Assembly (NCBI GenBank): GCA_034505955.1
Contig: JAPDQK010000006.1
Location: 62,001-126,000, forward strand
Length of the DNA: 64,000 nt
Direction: 5' to 3'
Source: Zhuqueibacter pondensis
GTDB taxonomy: Bacteria > Zhuqueibacterota > Zhuqueibacteria > Zhuqueibacterales > Zhuqueibacteraceae
Made by a program: the position numbers and the translations under genes. A model generated the notes under the pieces. It was not told the origin of the DNA. It searched no databases and saw nothing but the letters and a program-made list of their open reading frames with translations. How positions within the stretch are numbered: the first letter of the stretch is position 1; each line of letters starts with the position of its first letter. Below, piece after piece: positions 8,373 to 17,597 of the stretch.

Positions 8373-9893
8373 TTAATTCAAAATTTCATGGCCATCGCGC
8401 TTGGACAGGAACTTGAATTCATCCACGCGCAGGGATTCATCCGGGACCAACTCGATTTTCATCCAATATTTCCACATCAATCTGCGGATGCGGCTGAGAA
8501 AACCGACGCTGAGGAAATGTGCAATTTCCGGATGCACCTTCAGGCGCAGGCTCCGCTCATTACCGACTAATTTGTATCGCATCAGCCACCGCTCGATGCG
8601 TGTAAGCACCGTGGCTTTTGCAATCACCCTGCCGGTGCCATCGCAATTCGGACAGGGCTCACTGTAAGAAAACAACAAACTCGGTCGTACGCGCTCCCGC
8701 GTCATTTCGATCAGCCCGAATTCACTGATGGGGCTGATATTGGATTGGGCGCGGTCTTTGCGCAATTCTCGACGAAATTCATCATACAGACGGCGTTTGA
8801 AGCGCGGATCGGTCATATCAATAAAATCAATGACAATGATCCCGCCAATATCCCGCAAGCGGAGCTGCCGAGCGATCTCGTGCGCTGCTTCGAGATTGAT
8901 TTTCAGCGCATTTTCATCATGACCACCGCGACCCATGAACTTGCCGCTGTTGACGTCGATCGCGGTGAGCGCCTCGGTATGGTCAAAAATAATGTAGCCC
9001 CCGCTTTTCGTCCAAATCTTGCGTGCGAGACTGCGTTCAATTTCCTGCTCGATTCCATACGCGTCGAAAAGAGATTTTTTACCGCGATACAACTCGACCT
9101 TTGCTGCCAACTGCGAGGTGACTTCTTTCAGATAATTGACAATCTGCTGATACAATTTCCGCTCATCGACGACTACTCGATCAATGTCGGGCGTAAAGAG
9201 ATCACGGATGACACTCGAGGCCATGCCGAGATCTTTGTAAACCAAATTGGGCGGTTTTTCACGCTTGATGCGTTCTTCGGTTTTACGCCAGGTTTTAAGC
9301 AGATTGTCGACATCGGCCTGCAGCGTTTCATCGTCCTTGCCAGCAGCAACAGTTCGGACAATCAGTCCGAAACCTTTGGGGCGTAGCGCTCTGGCCAGCT
9401 TTTGCAGGCGCTTTCGCTCACGCATGCTCTGAATTTTCTTCGAGACGCCAACCATCTCGCTGTTGGGCACCAACACGCAGTAGCGTCCCGGGATGGAAAG
9501 CTCGGTGGTTATCCGGCAGCCTTTGGTACTGATCGGCTCCTTGATAATCTGCACCAGAATCTCCTGCCCCTCTTTGGGAATCGGCCGTTGTTGAAAATCT
9601 CGCCTCTGAGGATGACCATTTTCTGAGGAGTTTTCCAGGTCCAGAAAAGCACTGTATTCGTACAGCGTATCTCCGATGTCACTAAAATGAAGAAAGGCAT
9701 CTTGTTCGTGACCGATATCCACAAAGGCAGCTCGCATCCCTTTCACCACATTCACCACCTTGCCCAAATAGATATCGCCCACCATACGCTCCGCTTCCGG
9801 ACGCTCGGTAAAAAGCTCCACCAGTCTACCGTCTTCGAGAATGGCAATGCGCGTTTCGCCGACCGAGGAATTGATGAGAATCTCCTTCCTCAT
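8373..9893 (-). CDS. rng: Ribonuclease G/E family endoribonuclease
   Basis: The 506-residue enzyme cleaves single-stranded RNA in rRNA maturation and mRNA decay. The start MRKEILINSSVGETRIAILE is typical of RNase G. An S1 RNA-binding domain follows (residues about 35-120, with GDIYLGKVVNVVKGMRAAFVDIG split by normal spacing). The catalytic aspartates lie in FDHTEALTAIDVNSG near 305 and IIVIDFIDM near 345. The CPNCDGTG zinc-link that holds the dimer is near 400. There is no long C-terminal scaffold as in RNase E. AAGGA upstream of the ATG at 9893 supports this start over one twelve codons earlier. It leads the rplU-rpmA operon. Confidence 0.92.
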   Translation of the reverse strand: MRKEILINSSVGETRIAILEDGRLVELFTERPEAERMVGDIYLGKVVNVVKGMRAAFVDIGHEQDAFLHFSDIGDTLYEYSAFLDLENSSENGHPQRRDFQQRPIPKEGQEILVQIIKEPISTKGCRITTELSIPGRYCVLVPNSEMVGVSKKIQSMRERKRLQKLARALRPKGFGLIVRTVAAGKDDETLQADVDNLLKTWRKTEERIKREKPPNLVYKDLGMASSVIRDLFTPDIDRVVVDERKLYQQIVNYLKEVTSQLAAKVELYRGKKSLFDAYGIEQEIERSLARKIWTKSGGYIIFDHTEALTAIDVNSGKFMGRGGHDENALKINLEAAHEIARQLRLRDIGGIIVIDFIDMTDPRFKRRLYDEFRRELRKDRAQSNISPISEFGLIEMTRERVRPSLLFSYSEPCPNCDGTGRVIAKATVLTRIERWLMRYKLVGNERSLRLKVHPEIAHFLSVGFLSRIRRLMWKYWMKIELVPDESLRVDEFKFLSKRDGHEILN

Positions 9894-10064
9894 ATCTTTT
9901 CCTTCAAAAACATGTAACCATTCACTCAATCTTTCGCTCTCGGCGGAAACGAGAACATTGCTTGACGTTTTTCAAAGAACAAAAACTCAAACAGGGTTGT
10001 ACGTATCCCTATGACTATAATAAAAATACAGAAATTTGCACTCGAAAGCAAGGTTTTTTTCCGG

Positions 10065-10724
10065 CTAAAGCAGCTTATTCTCGTTGGCGACCAAACTGAA
10101 TTCACAGCCCAGAAAATTCGCCGCGCGCCGACAATAAAGCATGCGGGAAAGGAAAATTTCAAAATACTCCATCACCGAGGAAATTTTCGTATCGATACTC
10201 AAATCGAGCGTGATCAACCGGGTTTCGCGGTCGACTTTCAGCTTGCTGCTTTCCACGGCATAATTGACGCGGTCATGAATGTCGAACTTGATCATTGCCG
10301 GATTGCGCACGCGCGACCGGTGGACATCCGATTTATCCGCAATAATCAAGGCAGAGGCCACATTACTGATTGGCTCACAACTCGCCTCATCGTGACTGCC
10401 GATGGCGGCGACGATTTGGGTGATTTCATCCGGCAGCATACCCATGCCCAGCAACAGAGTGTGCGCCAAAACCGCTCCGGTGAACGAATGGTTTGTCCGG
10501 TTGAAGGCATTGCCAATATCGTGCAGATAGGCGGCAATCGCCGCCAATTCCGCCTCGCGTTCCGGCAAATCGAGATCGAGCAAAATCATGCGTGCCCATT
10601 TCGCCACCATGCCACAATGGCGCCGGCCATGTTCGGTATATCCGAGGACTTCCAAGTACTGATCAGCGCGGGAAATATAGGCATCGACCAGAGGGTTTTT
10701 TCTGACTTCTTCCAATGTAATCAT
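10065..10724 (-). CDS. HD-domain metal-dependent phosphohydrolase
   Basis: The 219-residue protein carries a single HD domain. Metal ligands are visible as H32/H36 in EHGRRHCG, H68-D69 in AAYLHDIGNAF, H111 in GSHDEAS and an aspartate in IIADKSDVHRS near 129. Such proteins hydrolyse phosphate esters of nucleotides or similar molecules; the substrate is not indicated. The C-terminal 80 residues show no known domain. AGGAG upstream supports the start. It stands alone between rng and the yggL-PHP-MBL group. Confidence 0.85.
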   Translation of the reverse strand: MITLEEVRKNPLVDAYISRADQYLEVLGYTEHGRRHCGMVAKWARMILLDLDLPEREAELAAIAAYLHDIGNAFNRTNHSFTGAVLAHTLLLGMGMLPDEITQIVAAIGSHDEASCEPISNVASALIIADKSDVHRSRVRNPAMIKFDIHDRVNYAVESSKLKVDRETRLITLDLSIDTKISSVMEYFEIFLSRMLYCRRAANFLGCEFSLVANENKLL

Positions 10725-10876
10725 AACGATTCTCTCCTGAAAAACTGTTCAACGATGCACGTCAAAGTGGAGTTCCGCCTCCGGTGGATGAAATCTTATG
10801 CAGAAGGCAGAGCATGCAGAATCCTGGAGTGGCATGATCACAGCAATTATGTGCTCATGCCTGCCTTGCACACTCT

Positions 10877-11518
10877 TTACGCCAACTGTTCCGTTTGCAG
10901 GAAAGGATTGTTTCGCCGCTCGGCCCCGATTGTCGTTTCACCGCCGTGTCCGGGTAAAACTCGCACATGATCCGGCAGCGTCAGCAATTTCTGGCGAATC
11001 GAGCGCATCAAAGTTTCATACGAGCCAAAGGGCAGATCCGTACGACCGATTGAACCCTGGAAAAGCACATCGCCGACCACCGCGATGTCTTCGCCATAAA
11101 GGATGATGCTCCCTGGCGAATGGCCTGGCGCGTGCAAAATTCTCATTGTTACTTCCCCAAAACGAACTTCGTCGCCCTCGGCGAGATAACCATCCACGCG
11201 CGGAGGCTCGGGTGCTTCGAAACCGAATGCCTGCGCTTGCCAGGCAAGCATCTGCAACACCGGTACCTCGTCCCGATGCAGTGCAAGCGGAATGGGCAAA
11301 CGTTGTTGCAGCGATTTCACATGCCAAACATGATCAAGATGCGCGTGGGTGATGATGATGCGCTCCGGCTTTATTTTCATCTCTTCGATTGTTTTGATGA
11401 GGAGATCGACTTCGTCGCCAGGATCAACGAGAATTCCGGCCAATGTGTGACTGCACCAAAGAATATACGCATTCATGGCAAATGGGCCGACAGTCAATGT
11501 TTTCCATTTCAGTGCCAT
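10877..11518 (-). CDS. MBL-fold hydrolase, glyoxalase II-like
   Basis: The 213-residue protein is a metallo-beta-lactamase-fold hydrolase. The metal site is H58-x-H60-x-D62-H63 in THAHLDHVWH, followed by a histidine in APGHSPGS near 134, the DVLFQGSIGRTDLP segment with the bridging aspartate, and LPGHGGET near 190. The length and motif spacing match the short hydroxyacylglutathione-hydrolase-like group, which removes thioester or similar bonds; true glyoxalase II is longer by a C-terminal substrate domain that is missing here. Its start is six bases after the PHP gene, with AGGTG upstream, so the two are probably co-translated. Confidence 0.87.
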   Translation of the reverse strand: MALKWKTLTVGPFAMNAYILWCSHTLAGILVDPGDEVDLLIKTIEEMKIKPERIIITHAHLDHVWHVKSLQQRLPIPLALHRDEVPVLQMLAWQAQAFGFEAPEPPRVDGYLAEGDEVRFGEVTMRILHAPGHSPGSIILYGEDIAVVGDVLFQGSIGRTDLPFGSYETLMRSIRQKLLTLPDHVRVLPGHGGETTIGAERRNNPFLQTEQLA

Positions 11519-11524
11519 GACTTT

Positions 11525-12373
11525 TCACCTGGGTGCCGCAAGACTCAAGAGATGATGACGTTCTTTCATTCTTTCGACCTTCTCGTAGTCAATGACATAA
11601 TCGCCGAGCTTCTCTTCGCCTTTACGGCCACCGTGGAAATCCGAGCCGCCGGTTTCAAGAAGTCCGAAATCTTTTGCGTACTGGCGGAAAAGCTCACGCT
11701 GATAGTAACCATGCTTGGGGTGTACGACTTCAATGGCATCCACGCCGGCCTTGATGACTTCGAGCACAATTTCTTCAGTGAGATTTTGTCCCGGATGCGC
11801 AAGACAGGCCAGCCCATTTGCCTGATGAATAATGGCGATCGCTTGCGCTGCTGAGATCCGCACCTTGGGAACGAATGCCGGTTTGCCATCAGCGATAAAA
11901 CGGTTAAACGCCTCCTGATAGGAGAGCACATGCCCGGATTCTACCATGGCATCAGCAATGTGTGGCCGTCCGATGCTGCCGGCACCAGCGTTGCGCATGA
12001 CCGTATCGAAAGGAACTGGATAACCAAGCTCTTCCAATTTTTCCAATATGCGCTGGACACGGCGAAGACGCTCGGCACGAAAGTAATTCAAAAACTCCAG
12101 CAAGTCAGGCTGACAAAAATCAATTAAATAACCAAGTATGTGAATATCGTAACCGCGATGCGTCACACTCAATTCCACACCGGCGATGACTTCAACGCCA
12201 TGCTGTTGACCGGCGGCCACAGCCACTTCGAGACCGCCGACCTCGTCATGGTCGGTAATGGCAATCGCGCGCAATCCCGCCTCAGCAGCCAACTGCACCA
12301 ACTTCTCCGGTGGTAACAAACCATCAGAATGGTTGGTGTGGGTGTGGAGATCAACCATGCCGTTGGCGGTCAT
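11525..12373 (-). CDS. PHP-domain metal-dependent phosphoesterase
   Basis: The 282-residue protein is a PHP-domain phosphoesterase. Metal ligands are visible in DLHTHTNHSDG (residues 8-18), AITDHDEVGG near 40, a glutamate in VIAGVELSV, GRPHIADAM in the middle, and the late HPG and GGSDFHGG histidine and aspartate elements. The closest known relatives by motif are the YciV/RNase AM type enzymes acting on 3',5'-nucleoside bisphosphates and short RNA ends; that substrate is an inference. The start at 12373 (AAGGA upstream) is preferred because longer readings run into the upstream yggL-like gene. Confidence 0.85.
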   Translation of the reverse strand: MTANGMVDLHTHTNHSDGLLPPEKLVQLAAEAGLRAIAITDHDEVGGLEVAVAAGQQHGVEVIAGVELSVTHRGYDIHILGYLIDFCQPDLLEFLNYFRAERLRRVQRILEKLEELGYPVPFDTVMRNAGAGSIGRPHIADAMVESGHVLSYQEAFNRFIADGKPAFVPKVRISAAQAIAIIHQANGLACLAHPGQNLTEEIVLEVIKAGVDAIEVVHPKHGYYQRELFRQYAKDFGLLETGGSDFHGGRKGEEKLGDYVIDYEKVERMKERHHLLSLAAPR

Positions 12374-12404
12374 GCTTTGCTGTCCTTGCTGTTCATTTGC
12401 GTTC

Positions 12405-12737
12405 TCAATGAAATGAGTCGGAATGCCAGGCATCGATGAGCGGCCCCACATAGTGCTCCACAATTTGTGGTTGGCTTTGCAGCCAATGTTGCACGAATTG
12501 CCGATGTTGTTCTGTGGCCGACCCACGTCGATCCAAGGTTACAAATCCGCTCCACACTGATTCATTGCCACCTCCTCCAAACATCAAGCGTTTGGCTTCA
12601 ATCGCCTGCTCAATAAAAGCGTCGATAAGCTTGTTGAAGGACGATTCATCAAGACTGGATGACATTCGAAATCGAACTTCAAACCCCATCTCCTGAAATT
12701 CTCCCAGATGCAATTTTTTTCGCAGTCGTTTTCGCAT
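12405..12737 (-). CDS. YggL-family (DUF469) 50S ribosome-binding protein
   Basis: The 110-residue product matches the YggL/DUF469 family along its whole length: the basic MRKRLRKKLHLGEFQEMGFE start, a middle with SFNKLIDAFIEQAIE, the GGGGNESVWSGFV turn and the end with HRQFVQHWLQSQPQIV. In Escherichia coli YggL binds the 50S subunit; its role is poorly defined. The family is best known from Gammaproteobacteria, so its presence in this otherwise non-proteobacterial-looking region is notable. It heads a likely operon with the PHP and MBL genes. Confidence 0.75.
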   Translation of the reverse strand: MRKRLRKKLHLGEFQEMGFEVRFRMSSSLDESSFNKLIDAFIEQAIEAKRLMFGGGGNESVWSGFVTLDRRGSATEQHRQFVQHWLQSQPQIVEHYVGPLIDAWHSDSFH

Positions 12738-12809
12738 TAGTGAGTATCCTACTTACTCCCTTTCAAATGCCCTCGGACGCAGAAGGATGCCCTCGGTGCA
12801 TAGCCTGTC

Positions 12810-13364
12810 CTACACCCTCGGCAAGGTCACCCCCTGCTGCGCCTGGTATTTCCCCTTTTTCTCCGCGTAGGAAATCATGCACTCTTCATCACTCTCGAAA
12901 AAGAGAATTTGCGCAATTCCCTCGTTGGCATAAATTTTTGCCGGCAGTGGCGTGGTGTTGGAGATTTCAAGCGTCACGTGTCCCTCCCACCCCGGCTCCA
13001 ATGGAGTGACGTTGGTGATGATGCCACAACGCGCGTAGGTTGATTTGCCGACACAAATCGTCATCACCTTGCGCGGGATGCGAAAATACTCCACGGTACG
13101 CCCCAACGCAAAGCTATTCGGTGGAATAATGCAAACTTCGCCTTTGAAATCAACAAATGACTTGGGATCAAAATTCTTGGGATCAACCACGGCGCTGTAA
13201 ACGTTGGTAAAAATCTTGAATTCATCCGCGATGCGAACATCATAACCGTATGAGGACAATCCGAAAGAAATGACCCGCTGTCGAACTTGTTGCTCTTCAA
13301 ACGGTGTAATCATTTGATGCTCAACGGCCATTCTCTTGATCCAGCGATCGGATTTTATGCTCAT
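12810..13364 (-). CDS. dcd: dCTP deaminase
   Basis: The 184-residue enzyme converts dCTP to dUTP, feeding thymidylate synthesis. Family marks are SYGYDVRIADEFKIF near residue 37, the ALGRTVEYFRIPR strand, and the active-site block GKSTYARCGIITNVTPLEPG WEG around 105-127, where the glutamate of PLEPGWEG is catalytic. The C-terminal segment YQAQQGVTLPRV closes over the nucleotide. Whether it is a bifunctional dCTP deaminase/dUTPase cannot be told. GGAG eight bases upstream selects the ATG at 13364 over one six codons earlier. Confidence 0.95.
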   Translation of the reverse strand: MSIKSDRWIKRMAVEHQMITPFEEQQVRQRVISFGLSSYGYDVRIADEFKIFTNVYSAVVDPKNFDPKSFVDFKGEVCIIPPNSFALGRTVEYFRIPRKVMTICVGKSTYARCGIITNVTPLEPGWEGHVTLEISNTTPLPAKIYANEGIAQILFFESDEECMISYAEKKGKYQAQQGVTLPRV

Positions 13365-13472
13365 GCACTCGACTCCATTCAAGCTAAAGAATTTTCATCG
13401 TTAGTTTTACCAAAAAAACAAAAATTGCGGTTTGCTGCTTCTATCAAGAAACATCGAACATCTGATTCGTAG

Positions 13473-14345
13473 TTATTGCCCCCCACGTGCCGGCGCAGCG
13501 ACTACCTCCTTTGATTCTTTCGGCAAGGCTATTCTTGACACCCAGATGCTGATTTCATAAAGTACCAGCAAAGGCACCGCCAGAAGAATTTGGGTGAAGG
13601 CATCCACCGATGGCGTCAATACCGCGGCAGCGACAAAGATGGTGACAATCCCATAACGCCGTTTCCGGCGCAGAAACTCCGGCGTCAGCAATCCGATGCG
13701 TGTCAAAAAATAGGCGATCACCGGCATTTCAAACACGAGTCCGAACACTGCGATCAGGATGATGACGAAGCCAAAGTACTCGTCGATGGAAACCATCGGG
13801 GTCAGCACTTCGGATTGGAAGGTCAACAGAAAACCCAAGCCATATTTCAAAACGACAAAATAACAAAACGCGGCGCCAATCAAAAAACAGAGACTGGTAA
13901 ACAACACCACCCACCGGGCCACACGGCGTTCATGCATCAACAGGCCCGGCGCGACGAACTGCCACAGTTGGTAAACAATCACCGGAATAGAAAGCAGCAT
14001 GCCAACCGTAATCGCCAATTTCAGGAAGATCATGAAGCCGCCGGTCGGGTTGAGATAAATCAAACGCATCGCCGTCGAGCTCTGTGCGTGTGGTTGGGCG
14101 GGTCCGGTGTCTGATTGATTCGTGTTCTGCATTTGTGATTGGGCAAGCTCGACGGCTTGTTTATATGGCGCCACGAGAAAATTGAAAATCGGAGTGATAA
14201 AAAACCAGCTCACGACTGTAAAAAAAGCCACAGCCAGCAGTGACTTGATCAGGCGCGAGCGGAGTTCTTCAAGATGATCGAGAAACGGCATTTCCCGCTC
14301 ATCCCGGCGGGCAACTTTCTCATTTTTTGACTGCTGGGCATTCAT
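13473..14345 (-). CDS. tatC: Twin-arginine translocase subunit TatC
   Basis: The 290-residue membrane protein is the substrate-recognising core of the Tat export system for folded proteins. The N-terminal MPFLDHLEELRSRLIKSLL segment and six hydrophobic helices match TatC. Between helices 1 and 2 the periplasmic loop is longer than usual, with a polar Gln/Ser-rich stretch (residues about 70-92). The C-terminus has a basic, alanine-rich tail. No tatA/B gene is adjacent. It shares one base with the nrdR stop codon, so the two are coupled. Confidence 0.95.
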   Translation of the reverse strand: MNAQQSKNEKVARRDEREMPFLDHLEELRSRLIKSLLAVAFFTVVSWFFITPIFNFLVAPYKQAVELAQSQMQNTNQSDTGPAQPHAQSSTAMRLIYLNPTGGFMIFLKLAITVGMLLSIPVIVYQLWQFVAPGLLMHERRVARWVVLFTSLCFLIGAAFCYFVVLKYGLGFLLTFQSEVLTPMVSIDEYFGFVIILIAVFGLVFEMPVIAYFLTRIGLLTPEFLRRKRRYGIVTIFVAAAVLTPSVDAFTQILLAVPLLVLYEISIWVSRIALPKESKEVVAAPARGGQ

Positions 14346-14800
14346 CAGCGCTTGTCTTCCAGGCCTTTCAATTCTTCGAGGAATTCTTCCTTGGCTTGAA
14401 ATTTACGATACACCGAGGCGAAGCGCACGTAGGCAACTTCGTCGATTTCGCGCAAATGGGCCATCACCAACTGCCCGATCTGGCGGGAGCTGACTTCGTC
14501 ACGGTTGTTGTCACGCAAATCATTTTCCACTTTTTCGACGAGACGGTTGATGGTCTCCATCGAAACCGGGCGTTTGCTGCAAGCCACTTGCACGCCGCGC
14601 AAAATTTTCTCCCGGTCAAAAGTTTCACGCCGGCCATCGTTCTTGACGACCATCAACGGCGTTTCTTCAACATACTCTTTGGTGGTAAAACGCCGCCCAC
14701 ACGCCAGGCACTCACGCCGGCGCCGCACAACCCGGCCTTCAGTACTGGACCGCGAATCGATGACCTTGCTGTCTTCAAACTCACAGAATGGACACCGCAT
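14345..14800 (-). CDS. nrdR: Transcriptional repressor NrdR
   Basis: The 151-residue protein represses ribonucleotide reductase genes in response to ATP and dATP. The N-terminal zinc ribbon uses C3, C6, C31 and C34 (MRCPFCEFED and ECLACGRRFTT), with the DNA-binding RRRR stretch between, followed by an ATP-cone domain (residues about 46-136, with VVKNDGRRETFDREKI). The length is standard. No NrdR box was searched for exhaustively in this window and no nrd genes are present. The gene overlaps tatC by one base. Confidence 0.96.
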   Translation of the reverse strand: MRCPFCEFEDSKVIDSRSSTEGRVVRRRRECLACGRRFTTKEYVEETPLMVVKNDGRRETFDREKILRGVQVACSKRPVSMETINRLVEKVENDLRDNNRDEVSSRQIGQLVMAHLREIDEVAYVRFASVYRKFQAKEEFLEELKGLEDKR

Positions 14801-14951
14801 AGCTTTTCACTGGGTTGAATGTAAGCACCCCGGGGGCCAGATGAATCTTAAGATTCACGCCCGCCAATCTGTCATTCACCTCAGCAAAATTCCTCCATAG
14901 GTTGTGCTCGCAGGGGCGCCTACAAGAGTTAGTCATTGATTGAACCACGAC

Positions 14952-16250
14952 TCAATTCACCAATAGATCAGTGTACAGGGGAAAACGTTTACAAAGATCG
15001 AGCACCTGATCACGGACACGCTTCAATACCGCCTCATTTTTGATGTCGGACAAAATTTTATCGATGAGAAACGCGATCTCGCGCATTTCATTCTCTTTCA
15101 TGCCGCGTGTTGTCAGGGCCGGGGTGCCGATGCGTATGCCGCTGGTCACTGTCGGCGGCTGCGGATCTTCCGGCACCATGTTTTTGTTCACGGTGATCCC
15201 GGCGGCCTCGAGCGCGGCCTCGGCCTCTTTTCCGGTCAGGTCACGATTGCGCAAATCGACCAACATCAAATGAGAATCCGTGCCGCCGGAGACGATATCA
15301 TAACCGAGGTCAATCAACTTGTTCGCCATTGCCTGGGCGTTGGCAATTACTTGCTTGGAGTATTCCACAAATTCCGGTTGCAAAGCTTCTTTAAAGGCGA
15401 CAGCTTTGGCGGCAATGACGTGCATCAACGGGCCGCCTTGAAAACCGGGGAAAACATTGGAGTCCACGATTTCCGACCATTTTTTCGGACGGCCTTTGGG
15501 CGTGGTGATGCCAAGATCGTTCTCATCATCCTTGCCGATGAGAATCATGCCACCGCGCGGCCCGCGCAACGTTTTGTGGGTGGTGGTGGTAACAATGTGG
15601 CAGTAAGGCAACGGCGTCTTGAGCAGTTTGGCGGCAATCAAACCAGCCGGATGCGCGATATCAGCTACGACTTTGGCACCGACTTCATCTGCAATTTCCC
15701 GAAACGCCGGATAGTCAAACTCCCGGGAATAAGCACTGGCACCAACAATGATGAGCTTCGGCTGTTCGCGGCGTGCCACCTCCCGGACCTGATCCATGTC
15801 GACCACACCGGTTTTCCGGTCGACGCCATAAGAAACGATGCGAAAAAGCTTGCCGGAAAAATTAACCGGACTGCCATGGGTAAGGTGTCCGCCATGTGCG
15901 AGATTCATACCAAGCACGGTGTCGCCGGGCTTGACCAGCGCAAAATAAGCTGCAATATTCGCCTGGCTGCCGGAATGGGGTTGCACATTGGCATATTCGG
16001 CATCAAAAAGCATGCGGGCACGCTGTCGCGCCAAATCCTCAACCTGATCCACATACTCACAGCCACCGTAGTAGCGTTTGCCAGGATAGCCTTCTGCATA
16101 CTTGTTCGTCATCGGTTGACCCAATGCCTCGAGCACCGCACGACTGACATGATTTTCAGAAGCGATCAGCTCGAGCTGGTAATTTTCCCGCTCAATTTCG
16201 CCAATAATCGCGCGTTGGACTTCCGGGTCAACTTGTGCTAAACGAGTCAC
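14952..16250 (-). CDS. glyA: Serine hydroxymethyltransferase
   Basis: The 432-residue enzyme interconverts serine and glycine with tetrahydrofolate, supplying one-carbon units. The PLP lysine lies in VTTTTHKTLRGPRGG near residue 228; other family marks are YAEGYPGKRYYGGCEYVD near 52, NVQPHSGSQAN near 90 and MVPEDPQPPTVTSGIRIGTPA near 340. It starts with GTG at 16250, with GGAGG six bases upstream. It lies 150 bases from nrdR and 12 bases after the TPR protein gene stop. Confidence 0.97.
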   Translation of the reverse strand: MTRLAQVDPEVQRAIIGEIERENYQLELIASENHVSRAVLEALGQPMTNKYAEGYPGKRYYGGCEYVDQVEDLARQRARMLFDAEYANVQPHSGSQANIAAYFALVKPGDTVLGMNLAHGGHLTHGSPVNFSGKLFRIVSYGVDRKTGVVDMDQVREVARREQPKLIIVGASAYSREFDYPAFREIADEVGAKVVADIAHPAGLIAAKLLKTPLPYCHIVTTTTHKTLRGPRGGMILIGKDDENDLGITTPKGRPKKWSEIVDSNVFPGFQGGPLMHVIAAKAVAFKEALQPEFVEYSKQVIANAQAMANKLIDLGYDIVSGGTDSHLMLVDLRNRDLTGKEAEAALEAAGITVNKNMVPEDPQPPTVTSGIRIGTPALTTRGMKENEMREIAFLIDKILSDIKNEAVLKRVRDQVLDLCKRFPLYTDLLVN

Positions 16251-16262
16251 GGCACACCTCCG

Positions 16263-17585
16263 TCAATAAATCCATTGATAGCATGAACCTGTGGCCTTGT
16301 CCTTACCTTTATTTCTGAACCGATCCTCCTTCTGAGGAATCGAGGCTGCAAGGGAATTGAGCCGCTGGCGAGATTCGTTTCTGGTCGTCGAATCTTGCAG
16401 CGCCCTCTCATATTGGAAATAAGCCAGCTCGTAGACCAGCTTGTCATCATATTCGATTTTGCCTTTTTGGGCCACGCATTGGTCGGCACACGTTTGATAA
16501 ACCTGGCCGAGCGCAAGATACGCCGCACCGCATTGAGAATCAATCGCCAGGGCTTTGTTGGCAAAACGCCGTGCGGCCGGGAACTCGCCGAGCGCACGAT
16601 GACAATCGGACATTTTCACCAAAACATTTTTTGCTTCCGGCCTGGCGGCAATGATTTGGGCATAGGTTTGCAAAGCTTCGCGATGACGGCCGAGACGCGC
16701 CTGGGCATCAGCGAACAGTTCCAATGCGAAAAAATCATTTGAAACTAATTTGACGAACCGTGGCAAAAGCTCAACGACCTTCTCATATTCCTGACGGTTG
16801 AAGCGGGCCTGCGCCAGCTCGTACATGATCCTGGCATCATTGGGATTCTGTGCCAACGCCTTTTCCATGTTGTCGATGACCGCGTCCTCTCTGGCTGTGG
16901 CTTTGTAAAGCGTTGACAAAGTGTTGCGCGTTTCCGTATCATTTGGACTCAACACCAGGATCTTTTCGCAGGCAGCAATCGCCTGGTCATATTGCTTGGC
17001 ATGAATATACAAATTCACCAGGCGCCGATAGTCATCTTCGGTGGCGGCGCCGAGCGTGATGATCCTTTCATATTGCGCCAACGCGGAATCAAACTGGGCA
17101 CGTGCCTCCAGCAGAGCTGCGAGATGGTGTCGCAAATTCGCAGCATGCGGAAAGGTTCTCACCCCGAGTGCATACACCAATTCTGCGCTGTCCGGCTTGT
17201 TGAGCTGCAAGTAAGTCTGCCCCAAAAAGTCAAAAACTTGCGGAAATTTCCGGCAGTTTGCTCTGGTCACCGCACTCACTCCGGCTTTGCCGGTTGCTGT
17301 TGGAGAAACCGCAATGGTATCCATCTCAATCACTCTCCAAAAATAGCGCGGCACCTCAGTATATTGTTTGCTGCGATAATGCTGAAACCCGAAGCTCCAA
17401 TTTTTGTCAAGCTCAACCTCGTAATCCGTGCGATAAAGGGAATCCCTCCCGCCCGGTCTCTGCTCAGTGTCTCTTTCGCTCCCTTTGTTTTTGTCCTGAC
17501 TGAAGGTTTTGTGATTGAAGCACAAAAGCGAAAATAGAAAAATTGGAATCAACCCGATCAAAAAATGCGGATTGGGTTTTTGCAT
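16263..17585 (-). CDS. Exported tetratricopeptide-repeat protein
   Basis: The 440-residue product begins with a signal-like segment (LIGLIPIFLFSLLCF, residues about 9-23) and then carries at least six TPR-like helical pairs between residues about 100 and 390, for example around ADAQARLGRHREALQTYAQI and CGAAYLALGQVYQTC. TPR arrays hold protein partners; no catalytic domain is visible. It directly follows an outer-membrane barrel gene, so a role in envelope assembly or cargo binding is possible but inferred. A TTG four codons upstream, next to the previous stop codon, is an alternative start. Confidence 0.8.
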   Translation of the reverse strand: MQKPNPHFLIGLIPIFLFSLLCFNHKTFSQDKNKGSERDTEQRPGGRDSLYRTDYEVELDKNWSFGFQHYRSKQYTEVPRYFWRVIEMDTIAVSPTATGKAGVSAVTRANCRKFPQVFDFLGQTYLQLNKPDSAELVYALGVRTFPHAANLRHHLAALLEARAQFDSALAQYERIITLGAATEDDYRRLVNLYIHAKQYDQAIAACEKILVLSPNDTETRNTLSTLYKATAREDAVIDNMEKALAQNPNDARIMYELAQARFNRQEYEKVVELLPRFVKLVSNDFFALELFADAQARLGRHREALQTYAQIIAARPEAKNVLVKMSDCHRALGEFPAARRFANKALAIDSQCGAAYLALGQVYQTCADQCVAQKGKIEYDDKLVYELAYFQYERALQDSTTRNESRQRLNSLAASIPQKEDRFRNKGKDKATGSCYQWIY

Positions 17586-17597
17586 GGTTAAAACCAA

